Source of the DNA: Psychrobacillus sp040274765
GTDB lineage: Bacteria > Bacillota > Bacilli > Bacillales_A > Planococcaceae
DNA length: 25,842 nucleotides
Assembly (NCBI GenBank): GCA_040274765.1
Contig: JBEMAY010000046.1
Location: 1 to 25,842, forward strand
Direction of reading: 5' to 3'
Of the stretch, positions 1 to 8,392 are shown one piece after another. Position numbers and translations under genes: made by a program. The notes under the pieces are model-generated. The model made no database searches and was not told the origin of the DNA. It saw only the letters and a program-made list of their open reading frames with translations. Numbering within the stretch: the first letter of the stretch is position 1; the number at the start of each line of letters is the position of its first letter.

Positions 1-174
1 TAAGAATATATAGTCTAATACTTTTAACAAACTTTACTATAAACAAAATTAACATTCAATACAGAATTGAAAAAATATTATCTTTATATATTATTTTAAT
101 GAAACAATTTTTATATATTATTCTGAATATTCTATTTGTAGTATACTTAAGATTATTAGGAGGTGCTCTTCTTC

Positions 175-207
175 ATGGGAATACGAAATTTCAAGTACAA
201 CCTGTAA
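175..207 (+). CDS. 10-codon leader ORF upstream of the methyltransferase
   Basis: The peptide reads MGIRNFKYNL. An ATG follows the strong ribosome binding site AGGAGGTG (158-165) at good spacing, and the ORF stops at TAA (205-207), 24 bases before the methyltransferase ATG. Its last codon and stop fall in CCTGTAA (201-207), which is perfectly complementary to TTACAGG (216-222), and that segment overlaps the methyltransferase ribosome binding site. Short leader plus masked downstream site is the layout of translational attenuators known for erm and cat resistance genes. I do not recognise the peptide. That it regulates anything is inference. Confidence 0.5.
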   Translation: MGIRNFKYNL

Positions 208-225
208 AAATCAAATTACAGGAGG
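201..225 (+). promoter_or_regulatory. Hairpin overlapping the methyltransferase ribosome binding site
   Basis: CCTGTAA (201-207) and TTACAGG (216-222) form a perfect 7-bp stem with an 8-base loop. The 3' arm takes in the first GG of the GGAGG (221-225) that serves the gene starting at 232. The stem is modest in strength, with three G-C pairs. A ribosome held near the end of the leader ORF would keep the 5' arm single-stranded and free the ribosome binding site. The mechanism is inferred. Confidence 0.45.
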
Positions 226-231
226 AAAAAG

Positions 232-987
232 ATGCAATCTAATTGGCAAAAGAAATTTTATGAAAAACAATTTGATTTTATAAACGATCATACCTACAAT
301 GATTCATTATTTTATCAACAAGAAGCAGAAGCTATTCAAGAACAAATTGGGAAACAGTATGAAACTGTCTTAGAATTAGGAGCAGGCTATGGGAAATTAG
401 CAAATGCTATTGCAGCGTTAGACAAAAATGTTACTACGATTGAATTAGCAGACAAAATTGTCAAGTACGCGCTTCAAGAAGCACATCCTAACGTAAAAGC
501 TATTTGTGCTGATTTTTATACTATAAGATTAAACAAGAAATTTGATGTTGTTCTCTATATAGATGGTTTTGGTGTTGGTTCTGAACAAGACCAAGTCCAC
601 ATACTTAAGCGGATATATGACTGGTTGGATATCAATGGAATTGCTTTAATAGATATTTATCAGCCTTTATATTGGAATAAAGTAAACGGAATAGAAATAC
701 AGCCTACAAGTGATCCAACAGTTCGGCGGCAATACGGGTATAACAAGGACACTCAATCTATGACGGATACATGGTGGAGTGTAGAGGACGCAGAAGACAA
801 ATATACACAAATACTTGCATGCTATACTCCAGAACAAATAGAAATTTTATGTCAGAAAGCGGGCTTACAAATTGTGGGCTACTTTCCGGGAGGGGCAATG
901 GACTACAACACATGGACCTATCAAGAGGTTGCTAGTTTAGAAAACTGCTTATCTTATCGAATAAAAGTAAAAAGAAATGATATTTAA
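232..987 (+). CDS. Class I SAM-dependent methyltransferase
   Basis: A 251-residue cytoplasmic protein with a Rossmann-type SAM site. Motif I, VLELGAGYGKLA, lies at about residues 46-57, followed by an acidic strand end (TTIEL, about 68-72) and a core strand FDVVLYIDG near residue 104. No DPPY or NPPY motif of base methylases is visible, so a small-molecule or protein substrate is more likely than DNA or rRNA, though the substrate cannot be told. The start is supported by ACAGGAGG eight bases upstream. The gene stands alone, read rightward, with its own terminator, and is preceded by a leader ORF and hairpin of the sort often placed before resistance genes. A role in self-protection or drug modification is a guess from that context only. 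Confidence 0.8.
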   Translation: MQSNWQKKFYEKQFDFINDHTYNDSLFYQQEAEAIQEQIGKQYETVLELGAGYGKLANAIAALDKNVTTIELADKIVKYALQEAHPNVKAICADFYTIRLNKKFDVVLYIDGFGVGSEQDQVHILKRIYDWLDINGIALIDIYQPLYWNKVNGIEIQPTSDPTVRRQYGYNKDTQSMTDTWWSVEDAEDKYTQILACYTPEQIEILCQKAGLQIVGYFPGGAMDYNTWTYQEVASLENCLSYRIKVKRNDI

Positions 988-1020
988 AGCAACCTTTGTT
1001 TATTCTTAAAGGTTGCTTTT
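986..1020 (+). terminator. Intrinsic terminator after the methyltransferase
   Basis: AAAGCAACCTTT (986-997) pairs perfectly with AAAGGTTGCTTT (1008-1019) around a 10-base loop and ends in a short T run. It overlaps the stop codon at 985-987 and lies between convergent genes, so it may also stop transcripts from the MFS gene. Confidence 0.85.
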
Positions 1021-1023
1021 AAT

Positions 1024-2292
1024 CTACGTATTAACTAGCTTTTTCCTCCCAAAGACCAAAAAGAAATACGTAGAGGCAATCAAATACAATACTCCCGTAA
1101 TCGTAAATGTATAAGCATAGCCCCAATAGAATCCAAAGGTCATCACAAGACCGGTAGATATAGCTCCTGTACTTGCCCATCCAACATTGAACACCATCTG
1201 ATTGACCGAATTCGCTAGCCCTTTATATTTATCCTGAACTAATTCCATAGCTATGGCACTTTGAATTGGATTACCCGCATTCATCAGCGCCTGGCGCATA
1301 AGGAAGGCAATGGATGCAATTAATAGAGAGTTCGTATAGCCAGTTATAAAAAGGAACGGGATAGATAACAGCTGAAAAATAACGAGTGCCTTCACCTTTC
1401 CAACTCGCTTAACTAAAGCGGGTCCTAGTAACATCGCCACTGCTGTCATAGCGGATCCTAGTGATAAAATAAGCCCTACATATGAATTCGAAGCATCAAA
1501 TCGATTAGAGAAATATAAGTTTAAATAAGGAATTACTAGCCCGGAACCAGTGCCTATTAATAAATTTGCAAAACCAAACAGAATGATAATCTTGAGATTT
1601 TTTCGGAAGCTGCTTGGCTCAGTTGTTCTTTTATCATTTGGATTATCATTTGGAATATCCAATGATGTAGCTTTATTTCCTACTGGATTTAACTTAGTAA
1701 GTGGTAGCAGACCAAGTGTAAAAATCGTAGCTCCAATGACTAACACATACATGATGGCGTCCTCTACAGATAAACCACCTAATGCATGCAGTAAATCAGC
1801 TAAGACTCCACCCCCTAGACTTCCTACTACCCCGGCTAGAGTCATAAGTGAAAAATGAATACTAAACAGATGCATCCGTTCACTGGCATTCGAGTTCTCT
1901 GCCAAAAAAGGAATTCCCGATACTTGCACAAGTGCCATAAATAGACCCGTTAAAAAAGCAGCATATACTAAAGACTGCTCACTAACCATCAAGCTTCTAT
2001 AAAATAAAGTACCTGCTGCGACTACAGCACCTATTATAATAATTTTCTTTCTTCCAAAACGGTCACTAAGAAACCCCGCGGGCACTAACATGATTGCGGA
2101 AGCCAAGGAGGTCATCGCAATAATTTTACCGTTTAACGTTTCTGGAAATCCAAGCTCCTTAATATACAAATTGTACATTACAGAAAAAACACCCATGCCT
2201 ATTTGGATAAGAACATTGGCGAGCATGAACATAAGAATATTACGATTAAAAGAAACCACTTTCTTTTTCCACTCTACAAACCAAGGAATCAT
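1024..2292 (-). CDS. MFS transporter, 12-TM type
   Basis: A 422-residue integral membrane protein of the major facilitator superfamily. The MFS loop 2-3 signature is clear as GFLSDRFGRKK at residues 73-83, and hydrophobic helices fall into two blocks split by a polar linker near residues 205-232 (NPVGNKATSL through TTEPSSFRKN). The N-terminus is cytoplasmic and lysine-rich. Length fits the family. The start follows GGAAGAGG at usable spacing. The substrate is not evident; drug efflux or sugar export are common for this general type. It converges with the methyltransferase and is separated from the lipoprotein gene behind it by two terminators, so it is probably transcribed alone. Confidence 0.85.
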   Translation of the reverse strand: MIPWFVEWKKKVVSFNRNILMFMLANVLIQIGMGVFSVMYNLYIKELGFPETLNGKIIAMTSLASAIMLVPAGFLSDRFGRKKIIIIGAVVAAGTLFYRSLMVSEQSLVYAAFLTGLFMALVQVSGIPFLAENSNASERMHLFSIHFSLMTLAGVVGSLGGGVLADLLHALGGLSVEDAIMYVLVIGATIFTLGLLPLTKLNPVGNKATSLDIPNDNPNDKRTTEPSSFRKNLKIIILFGFANLLIGTGSGLVIPYLNLYFSNRFDASNSYVGLILSLGSAMTAVAMLLGPALVKRVGKVKALVIFQLLSIPFLFITGYTNSLLIASIAFLMRQALMNAGNPIQSAIAMELVQDKYKGLANSVNQMVFNVGWASTGAISTGLVMTFGFYWGYAYTFTITGVLYLIASTYFFLVFGRKKLVNT

Positions 2293-2439
2293 ATGTAACC
2301 TCTTCCTTTTACTTCGTTACACTAAATATACGGGTTACGACATAAAATTACAATCGCTTAAATTAAATTTTTCGAATTTTTTATAGAAGAAAGAAATTAC
2401 AAAAGAACTCTGTCTTGTTTTTAGGTTGTTTGAAGACAC

Positions 2440-2474
2440 AAAAAATGAGCTAGGATTTTTCTCCAGGCTCATTT
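2440..2474 (-). terminator. Minus-strand intrinsic terminator
   Basis: AAATGAGC (2443-2450) pairs with GCTCATTT (2467-2474), with further inner pairs; read on the minus strand the hairpin is followed by six Ts. It lies about 85 bases past the end of the lipoprotein gene and is a second stop for that transcript before the MFS gene. Confidence 0.7.
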
Positions 2475-2530
2475 AAATTTGATTTCCTTTTTATTAAAGC
2501 TCCCCTTAGTTAAACAAGAAAAGATATTTA

Positions 2531-2551
2531 AAAAACAGTTTCTAACTGTTT
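2531..2551 (-). terminator. Minus-strand terminator just after the lipoprotein gene
   Basis: AAACAGTT (2533-2540) and AACTGTTT (2544-2551) form an 8-bp stem with a 3-base loop. On the minus strand it is followed by a T run (TTTTTT then AAAT) and begins eight bases after the stop codon at 2559. Confidence 0.75.
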
Positions 2552-2558
2552 AAACGGA

Positions 2559-2897
2559 TTACCCGCAAAAGTCATCAATATTTGAGTGAACATAATATCC
2601 AGACACTAAGGCTTTCCCACCGCTAAAAAAATGGAAAGATTCTGTCTCGCCATCATTGTTTTCCAGTGTACCTCGATGTTCAATTGAGAACTCCATCTCT
2701 TGTGTACCTTCTCTTCTTGATTGGTTGATTTCCTTCAGTACTTTATTGATGGTTTTTTGTTCCTCAATCTCAATCGTCTCACCACTCATACATTCAATTG
2801 TGAGTTTAACCATTTCACCCTCTATTAAGGGCTCACTGTAATGATTACAAGCACCCAAGAAAATAATACAACCACCATATAGTAACCTTCTTTTCAT
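2559..2897 (-). CDS. Small lipoprotein of unknown function
   Basis: A 112-residue predicted lipoprotein. The N-terminus has MKRR, a hydrophobic stretch and a lipobox-like LGAC at residues 14-17, so lipidation at Cys17 and anchoring on the outer face of the membrane are expected. The rest is acidic and has no motif I know; it has Cys36 and a cysteine next to the C-terminal glycine. The start follows AGGCGGTGA. It lies 78 bases after the metallopeptidase gene on the same strand and is followed by two terminators, so the two probably share a transcript. An 8-bp hairpin sits in the gap. Function is unknown. Confidence 0.7.
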   Translation of the reverse strand: MKRRLLYGGCIIFLGACNHYSEPLIEGEMVKLTIECMSGETIEIEEQKTINKVLKEINQSRREGTQEMEFSIEHRGTLENNDGETESFHFFSGGKALVSGYYVHSNIDDFCG

Positions 2898-2929
2898 TAT
2901 TTCACCGCCTATTGTTAACTTCCAGCTTC

Positions 2930-2956
2930 TTGAACTAAACAGCTGCTATAGTTCAA
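2930..2956 (-). repeat. Intercistronic inverted repeat
   Basis: TTGAACTA (2930-2937) and TAGTTCAA (2949-2956) are a perfect 8-bp inverted repeat with an 11-base loop, lying between the peptidase and lipoprotein genes. No T run follows it on the minus strand, so it is not a standard terminator; mRNA processing or stability is possible. Confidence 0.4.
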
Positions 2957-2975
2957 TAAAAAAATATGAAGTAAA

Positions 2976-4433
2976 TTATTCTAATAGAAGCCACTCTTTG
3001 AAAAACTCAGTATGATCTTCTTGATGGTACTCATTGAAGAATTCTACAAAGGTCTCAGTATCCACATATTGATATTTAAATTCATTAAAATAAGCGGATA
3101 AAAATTCAATTGTTTCTTCGTGCCCGCCTCGCTCTTTAAAGAAATCTCGTAAAATTGCAGGAATTTTCCCATATAGTAACGGACCATGGTCCGTACCAAA
3201 CTCCGTAACTGGAAGATTAGCAATTTCCGCCAGAGTTTTTCTTTCAGCAAAAATATTTATTTCATTAAATCCTAATTGTTCGCCCAATTCACTGGAATCA
3301 TATCTTAATGTACGGTATGTTCCCTCCAATAGTGCCGTTAAACTCTCATCTAACCAGGATTCTTCATAAGGATCACTGGAAACCATGAAATAAAACCATT
3401 GATGAGCAATTTCATGAATTAATACTCTTTCATGTCTCCCTGGTTCAACCCATACTTCTACAATATTTGGGTACTCCATTCCTGAATTATTTGCAACAAC
3501 ATCTAACTCTTTAGTCGGATTATCCCCAATATTTTTTTCCATAAATAAAAACGCTTTTTGAGCGTCCATTATCATTTGATGTAAAGTGTCTGGAAAATCA
3601 TAAGGAAAAAAATATCTGATCGTTGTATCATTTGCTTGCAGTGTCTCACTGATCCATTCTTCTGGATCTAAAAATGCTATATAAAAATCTTTAATATTTG
3701 TTCCTTGTGTCTTCCCACTAATGGTAGGCTTGGGTTCACCATCTTCTCCCGAGCTAGCAACCAAGTATTCTCTAGCTAACTCATAAGTAATCTCATAGTC
3801 TCCATACCCTGTATCATAGAATTCACCCACATGATGATAAGGATGTAGCTCCCATTTGTTCGTATACCTACCTAGCATTGGATACCATAATGCTAAATAG
3901 AAATTGTTGTCTATTCTCGACAGTCGTTGCCCTTTAAATGGTGGCTTTAATAAATATTCTACTGTTAAAATTGTTTTTTCACCTGGTTGAACATCAGATT
4001 TTGGAGTTACATATAGCATGGTATCGTTCAATTTATATGATAATTCTTCGCCATCTTTATTTCTAATAGAAGTAATCTCTGCTTCTCCTATAGATGAAAG
4101 CATATAGTATTTATTCTCTAGCGTCGTAACATTCGGGATAAAATAAAAACCGATATCGTCCCATACACTTTTGGATTCATTCGTAACTTCAATCTCCGCA
4201 GATATGTGAAAACGTAAATCCTCCGCCTGGCGGATATCTATTTTGTAATTTCCCCTAGAACCTTGGAGTACTGAAATAGATTCCTCTTTTACTTTTTTAG
4301 CAGTTGGTTTTTCTTCTGCTTTAACTTCTGGTTCTACTATACCTATTTTCGATTCTTTCTCTAATATAAAATAACTTCCAACCCCTAAAAGGATTGTCGC
4401 CGTACAAATAGCAATGATTGGTTTAATTTTCAC
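2976..4433 (-). CDS. Membrane-anchored or secreted M1-family zinc metallopeptidase
   Basis: A 485-residue gluzincin. The catalytic zinc site is HEIAH at residues 340-344 with Glu363 in LDES, giving the HEXXH-18-E spacing of family M1. GMEYP at 318-322 corresponds to the family's GxMEN substrate-binding element. The N-terminus has an uncleaved or cleavable signal helix (about residues 4-24), then a Lys/Glu-rich linker (about 25-52), then the beta-rich N-domain of M1 enzymes. It is shorter than classical aminopeptidase N, as in bacterial membrane-bound M1-like proteins. It should act outside the cell on peptides. The start codon is GTG, with AAAGGAGATGAG just upstream. The downstream lipoprotein is probably cotranscribed. 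Confidence 0.85.
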   Translation of the reverse strand: MKIKPIIAICTATILLGVGSYFILEKESKIGIVEPEVKAEEKPTAKKVKEESISVLQGSRGNYKIDIRQAEDLRFHISAEIEVTNESKSVWDDIGFYFIPNVTTLENKYYMLSSIGEAEITSIRNKDGEELSYKLNDTMLYVTPKSDVQPGEKTILTVEYLLKPPFKGQRLSRIDNNFYLALWYPMLGRYTNKWELHPYHHVGEFYDTGYGDYEITYELAREYLVASSGEDGEPKPTISGKTQGTNIKDFYIAFLDPEEWISETLQANDTTIRYFFPYDFPDTLHQMIMDAQKAFLFMEKNIGDNPTKELDVVANNSGMEYPNIVEVWVEPGRHERVLIHEIAHQWFYFMVSSDPYEESWLDESLTALLEGTYRTLRYDSSELGEQLGFNEINIFAERKTLAEIANLPVTEFGTDHGPLLYGKIPAILRDFFKERGGHEETIEFLSAYFNEFKYQYVDTETFVEFFNEYHQEDHTEFFKEWLLLE

Positions 4434-4570
4434 TATCTCATCTCCTTTCCTCTTACATTCTATTTATTTCAAAAATATCCTTTATATTGTAAATCAATTG
4501 ATAGTAGTAAAAGAAGCGTGGAGAAAAATTCACACAGCAACTCGATTATTAAGCTTTTATCTCTAGAAAA

Positions 4571-4603
4571 GGGAAAATCCCCTTATGCTTATGCATTAGG
4601 GGA
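4571..4603 (-). terminator. Terminator overlapping the end of the bmrD-like gene
   Basis: CCCCTTATGC and GCATTAGGGG (about 4579-4603) form a stem with one mismatch. Read on the minus strand it contains the stop codon (4589-4591) and is followed by ATTTTCCCTTTT. The T tract is interrupted, so strength is uncertain. Confidence 0.5.
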
Positions 4604-6328
4604 AACTCCGGCTTGTAGCTTATACATTTGTTCGTAGCGACCTTGTAGCTGCAGCAACTCGTCATGTGTACCGCTTTCTACAATTTCACCACGGTCTAAA
4701 ACTAGAATGCGGTCTGCATTTTTAATAGTAGAAAGTCTATGCGCAATGATGAAGGTTGTTCTACCTTTCTTTAATACATCCATCGCATGCTGGATAATTT
4801 CTTCTGTTTCGGTATCTATATTAGATGTCGCTTCATCCAATATAAGAATAGCCGGGTCGAAGGCAAGCGCTCTTGCAAAGGATACTAGCTGTCTTTGACC
4901 AGAAGAAAGGGTACTTCCCTTTTCAATTACTGGTTCATCTAATCCTTTTTCAAGGTTTTTTAGTACACGTTCTCCACCTACCGCTTCTAGCGCAGCCTCT
5001 ACTTTTTCTCGTGAAATTTTAGGATCATTTAAACTAACATTTGTTTCAATGGTTCCAGAGAAAAGATATGGATCCTGCAATACAATTCCCATATGATTGC
5101 GAATGGTTTGCCTTGGGAGGGAGGTGATATCTATTCCATCTATTAAAATCTTCCCCTTCGTTAGGTCATAGAATCGGAATAACAAGTTCATAATGGAACT
5201 CTTCCCAGAGCCTGTATGACCTACTAAAGCAACCGTCTCACCTTTGTTTGCAACAAAACTCAGGTTCTTTAAGACAAAGTCATCTCCTTTGTAGGCAAAC
5301 GACACGTCTTTAAACTCCACGTTTCCTTCGTACCTTTCCATTCGTTTGTCTTCTACCTGTTCCCCTTTTTCATTCAACAATTCAAATACTCTGCTTCCAG
5401 CTACCAGTGAGCGCTCTAGCTGAGAGAATTGATTGACTATCCCCGTAATAGGATTAAACAGTCTCGTCGTATAATCCACAAAGGCATAAAGTAAGCCTGC
5501 AGAGACGATTGCTCCTGGCTCCATCGACTGACTACCAAAAACTAAAATAAATAGAGCAAACATAATAGATCTTAACACCTGCACTAAGTTAAAGGAGGTG
5601 GCAGAATCTAGCTTTAGGAGCTTACGCTGATAACTGTAATGCTCTTCATTCATCTCCTCAAACTCTCGGTCCATTTGTTTTTCCCGTTTAAACGCTTGAA
5701 TGATCGACATTCCTTGAATAGATTCATTTAACATGGCATTCATGTCTGCAATCTTTGTTCGTACAATATGATTATATTGAGATGCATATTTGCGGTACGC
5801 TAGCATCCAAATATAAACAATCGGAACGATGAATAAAGCGATTGCTGCCATTTTAACATCCAAAATAAACATTGCTATATATACCCCAGTAATAGAAATG
5901 ATACTGGTTGCAAACTGTGAAAGTACTTGCACGTATAGATTACGGATTGCCTCCGTATCATTTGTCACACGAGCAACTACCTTACCGGCAGGCAAGTTGT
6001 CAAAATATTGTATAGGCAAGGTTTGTATATGCTGAAAAACATCATTTCGGAGCTTTTGCACAACACGATTTGCTCCAACCTGCAGGTTAATGAACATAAA
6101 GTATCTAAAAATTGCGGTGACCACACTTAGCCCAAAGAAGACTGCAAGGAGCATTAATATCGGCTCCAGATCAATCGCACCATCTGTAATGTGTTCATCA
6201 AGAATTTGTTTTGCGATAAATGGTCCTGTCAAATCGGCAATTACAGCAATAGTTAAAAAGATTAAACCAAGAATAATTGGCTTTTTATAAAATAACGCAT
6301 AATGGTAGAGTCGTTTTCCAGTACTCAT
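4589..6328 (-). CDS. bmrD: Heterodimeric ABC exporter, BmrD/YheH-like half
   Basis: A 579-residue half-transporter: six-helix exporter domain (about 1-315) and ATPase domain (about 335-570). Visible motifs are Walker A GHTGSGKS (370-377), Q-loop LQDP (417-420), signature LSSGQ (474-478, with Ser for the first Gly), Walker B ILILDE with catalytic Glu499, and switch His530. Its intact Walker B paired with a degenerate signature complements the partner's Asp500, as expected for a heterodimer with one competent and one degenerate site. The start ATG overlaps the partner's stop (ATGA, 6325-6328), implying translational coupling. It should export drugs or lipophilic compounds. It is shorter than B. 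subtilis YheH as I recall it (about 670 residues), so the exact orthology (YheH or YfiC) is less sure than the family. Confidence 0.85.
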   Translation of the reverse strand: MSTGKRLYHYALFYKKPIILGLIFLTIAVIADLTGPFIAKQILDEHITDGAIDLEPILMLLAVFFGLSVVTAIFRYFMFINLQVGANRVVQKLRNDVFQHIQTLPIQYFDNLPAGKVVARVTNDTEAIRNLYVQVLSQFATSIISITGVYIAMFILDVKMAAIALFIVPIVYIWMLAYRKYASQYNHIVRTKIADMNAMLNESIQGMSIIQAFKREKQMDREFEEMNEEHYSYQRKLLKLDSATSFNLVQVLRSIMFALFILVFGSQSMEPGAIVSAGLLYAFVDYTTRLFNPITGIVNQFSQLERSLVAGSRVFELLNEKGEQVEDKRMERYEGNVEFKDVSFAYKGDDFVLKNLSFVANKGETVALVGHTGSGKSSIMNLLFRFYDLTKGKILIDGIDITSLPRQTIRNHMGIVLQDPYLFSGTIETNVSLNDPKISREKVEAALEAVGGERVLKNLEKGLDEPVIEKGSTLSSGQRQLVSFARALAFDPAILILDEATSNIDTETEEIIQHAMDVLKKGRTTFIIAHRLSTIKNADRILVLDRGEIVESGTHDELLQLQGRYEQMYKLQAGVSPNA

Positions 6329-8067
6329 GACGACACCCCCTCAAGCTGTTGACGATCATATTGTTCCTTATACCAGCCATTTTGCTTTAGAAGTTCCTCA
6401 TGCGTACCTTGTTCTACAATGATTCCTTCATCTAAAACGATGATTTGGTCGGCATGCTGAATGCCGGACAAGCGATGCGTCGTAATAATTGTTGTCTTCC
6501 CACTGCGTTCCTTTTGAATATTTTCGATAATTTTTGCCTCTGTTTTAGCATCTACCGCAGAAAGAGAATCATCTAAAAGAAGAATTTCTGGATTTTTGAT
6601 AAGCGCTCGAGCAATCGATACCCTTTGCTTCTGACCTCCAGAGAGGGAAACCCCTTTCTCCCCTACTAACGTTTCTAATCCCATTGGTAAATTCATTAAA
6701 TCCTGTTGAAAATGTGCTAAACGAAGTGCTTCCTCTAATTCCTCTTCTGTTGCGTTTTCTTTTCCTAAAAGGATATTTTGACGTATGGTTCTAGAAAACA
6801 ACACATGATCCTGTGGAACATACCCAATCCATTCTAATACTTGATCCTTTGTTTGCTCTGATATTGGGATGTCTCCAATCGTCAGTTGACCTGCTCCAAT
6901 TGGATACTCCTTTAACAGCTGCTTAATAAAGGTCGTTTTTCCAGATCCGGTTTTACCAACAATCCCAAGTGTCTGCCCTTTTTGTAGATTTACTCGGATA
7001 TTCTCTAAATTTTTCACTTGAGATAAAGGATATTGAAAGCCAACATCATTAAAACCGATGGACATGACATCCTTCAAATTTACTGGAGCAGTCGGATCCT
7101 TCACATCTGCATCATAGTCCAACGTTTCCTGTACGCGGTCAAGTGAAGCATTCCCTCTTTGCATAACGTTGATCAGTTCCCCAATAGCGAACATTGGCCA
7201 AATAGCCATACCAAGATAAACGTTAAACGTAATAAGGTTTCCTACTGTCATCTCACTCTTAGAAACTAAATAAGCTCCATACCCAAGTGCCACAACATAA
7301 CTAATACCTGTTCCTATTTTGGTGATAGGACCAAACAAGGCATCAATTCGTTCGACAACCATGTTTTTTTGATAAACCTCTTCACTCATATCTGCAAATT
7401 TCTTCTCATCTGCTCGTTCTTGAACATATGCACGAATTACCCTTACGCCGGCTATAGATTCTAAAACACGATCATTTAAATCCCCAAATGCATCCTGAGC
7501 TACCATATACTTTTCATGAATGATCTTACCTAAATACTGCATTATAATTGCGAGAACTGGTATAGGTAACAGTGCAAAAAACGTAAGCTTCCATGAAATA
7601 AGAAAACCCATTGCCAGAATTAAGGCTAACATATACATTGTAGAATCTATTAAGGTCATGATCCCAAAGCCAGCAGTAGTTGCAACTGCATTTAAATCAT
7701 TTGTTGCACGAGCCATTAAGTCACCAGTACGATTTTTCTCGTAAAAAGTCGGTGTCATGCTTAAAAATTTTCGATTCAGCTTCGTGCGTAAAATCCGCTC
7801 AATAGAAATAGATCCACCGAATAACTGATATTGCCAAATAAAATTTAAAATGTATCCCACTATAATAATTCCTACAAAATACAACATATACTCTATCAGT
7901 AATCCGTTATTCATATTTCCGAGCGTTATGGTGTCGATTGCCCTTCCTACTAGCCAAGGAGGAAATATTTCAAATGCACTTGCAATAATTAATACTCCAA
8001 CCGCAACCGTGTACCTTTTCCAATGTTCCTTAAAAAACCACTTTAACTTAAATAATACTGAAAACAT
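6325..8067 (-). CDS. bmrC: Heterodimeric ABC exporter, BmrC/YheI-like half
   Basis: A 580-residue half-transporter that strongly recalls B. subtilis YheI/BmrC, from the MFSVL..LKWFFK opening to the conserved FYEKNRTGDLMAR and GELINVMQRGNASLDRV segments. Walker A GKTGSGKTT is at 371-379, Q-loop VPQD near 417-420, signature LSGGQ at 475-479, and switch His531. The residue after the Walker B aspartate is Asp500 instead of Glu, the mark of the degenerate site of such exporters. The start follows AGAGGG eight bases upstream. Upstream on the same strand lie a promoter, a 22-codon leader, a perfect intrinsic terminator and an 18-codon ORF, so expression is probably controlled by attenuation in response to ribosome-targeting drugs, as described for bmrBCD. 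Confidence 0.88.
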   Translation of the reverse strand: MFSVLFKLKWFFKEHWKRYTVAVGVLIIASAFEIFPPWLVGRAIDTITLGNMNNGLLIEYMLYFVGIIIVGYILNFIWQYQLFGGSISIERILRTKLNRKFLSMTPTFYEKNRTGDLMARATNDLNAVATTAGFGIMTLIDSTMYMLALILAMGFLISWKLTFFALLPIPVLAIIMQYLGKIIHEKYMVAQDAFGDLNDRVLESIAGVRVIRAYVQERADEKKFADMSEEVYQKNMVVERIDALFGPITKIGTGISYVVALGYGAYLVSKSEMTVGNLITFNVYLGMAIWPMFAIGELINVMQRGNASLDRVQETLDYDADVKDPTAPVNLKDVMSIGFNDVGFQYPLSQVKNLENIRVNLQKGQTLGIVGKTGSGKTTFIKQLLKEYPIGAGQLTIGDIPISEQTKDQVLEWIGYVPQDHVLFSRTIRQNILLGKENATEEELEEALRLAHFQQDLMNLPMGLETLVGEKGVSLSGGQKQRVSIARALIKNPEILLLDDSLSAVDAKTEAKIIENIQKERSGKTTIITTHRLSGIQHADQIIVLDEGIIVEQGTHEELLKQNGWYKEQYDRQQLEGVSS

Positions 8068-8102
8068 TTTTGTCCCTCTTTTCTTCCCTTTACGTGTATC
8101 AA

Positions 8103-8159
8103 CTATCCGCCTTCAAGAGATTCCTTTATTAAGATTTGCTTAGTTCGTTGAATAATCAT
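8103..8159 (-). CDS. 18-codon ORF between the attenuator terminator and bmrC
   Basis: The peptide reads MIIQRTKQILIKESLEGG. Its ATG follows AAAGGAGG ten bases upstream, one of the best ribosome binding sites in the region, and it ends at TAG 35 bases before the bmrC start. It lies downstream of the terminator at 8213-8248, so it is made only when transcription reads through. The codons for Ser14-Leu15 contain TCTCTT, which can pair with the AAGAGG of the bmrC ribosome binding site. It may couple or gate bmrC translation. Function is inferred; no homolog is recognised. Confidence 0.45.
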   Translation of the reverse strand: MIIQRTKQILIKESLEGG

Positions 8160-8212
8160 ACCCAACTCTCCTCCTTTATTTTTTGCACCAAAATTTGGAA
8201 ATGATAGAACGC

Positions 8213-8248
8213 AAAAAAGTGCATTACCCATGATACGGTAATGCACTT
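8213..8248 (-). terminator. Attenuator terminator upstream of bmrC
   Basis: AAGTGCATTACC (8217-8228) and GGTAATGCACTT (8237-8248) form a perfect 12-bp stem with an 8-base loop, followed on the minus strand by six Ts. No gene ends here apart from the 22-codon leader whose stop is 36 bases upstream, and the exporter genes lie downstream, so this is best read as an attenuator rather than an end-of-operon terminator. Confidence 0.85.
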
Positions 8249-8284
8249 GAAAATAGACATAGTAATTCTTATGCTATTAAACAG

Positions 8285-8353
8285 TCATTTAGCGTCTAAT
8301 GGTAGGTATGAACGAGCTATAAAATTATTTGCGATAACTTTTAAACGAATCAT
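8285..8353 (-). CDS. 22-codon leader peptide of the exporter operon
   Basis: The peptide begins MIRLKVIAN, ends YLPLDAK, and is basic and hydrophobic. The ATG lies eight bases after GGAGGT (8361-8366), itself about 20 bases from the predicted transcription start. The ORF stops 36 bases before a strong terminator. In B. subtilis, bmrB is a leader ORF upstream of bmrC that mediates ribosome-dependent transcription attenuation. Position and layout here match that role, but I cannot claim sequence similarity to BmrB from memory. A stalled ribosome on this ORF would be expected to favour read-through. Confidence 0.6.
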   Translation of the reverse strand: MIRLKVIANNFIARSYLPLDAK

Positions 8354-8392
8354 TATTCATACCTCCATTTCTCAATTATTTAGTGTCACTTA

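Noticed and set aside
87..147. Promoter for the methyltransferase (TATACT at 142-147 or TTGAAA at 67-72)
   Set aside because: TATACT would place the transcript start just before the leader ORF, but no -35 fits at 16-18 bases; TTGAAA has no -10 at proper spacing. Not firm enough to annotate.
2317..2330. TTACACTAAATATA upstream of the MFS gene is identical to half of the 24105-24134 palindrome
   Set aside because: A shared 14-mer is expected about once by chance in AT-rich DNA of this length, and there is no second half-site near the MFS gene.
7850..8143. 97-codon plus-strand frame over the start of bmrC and its leader
   Set aside because: It lies antisense to a well-supported gene, and it has no ribosome binding site and no recognisable content. 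The same reasoning applies to other frames opposite the ABC, MFS, kinase and YhcX genes.
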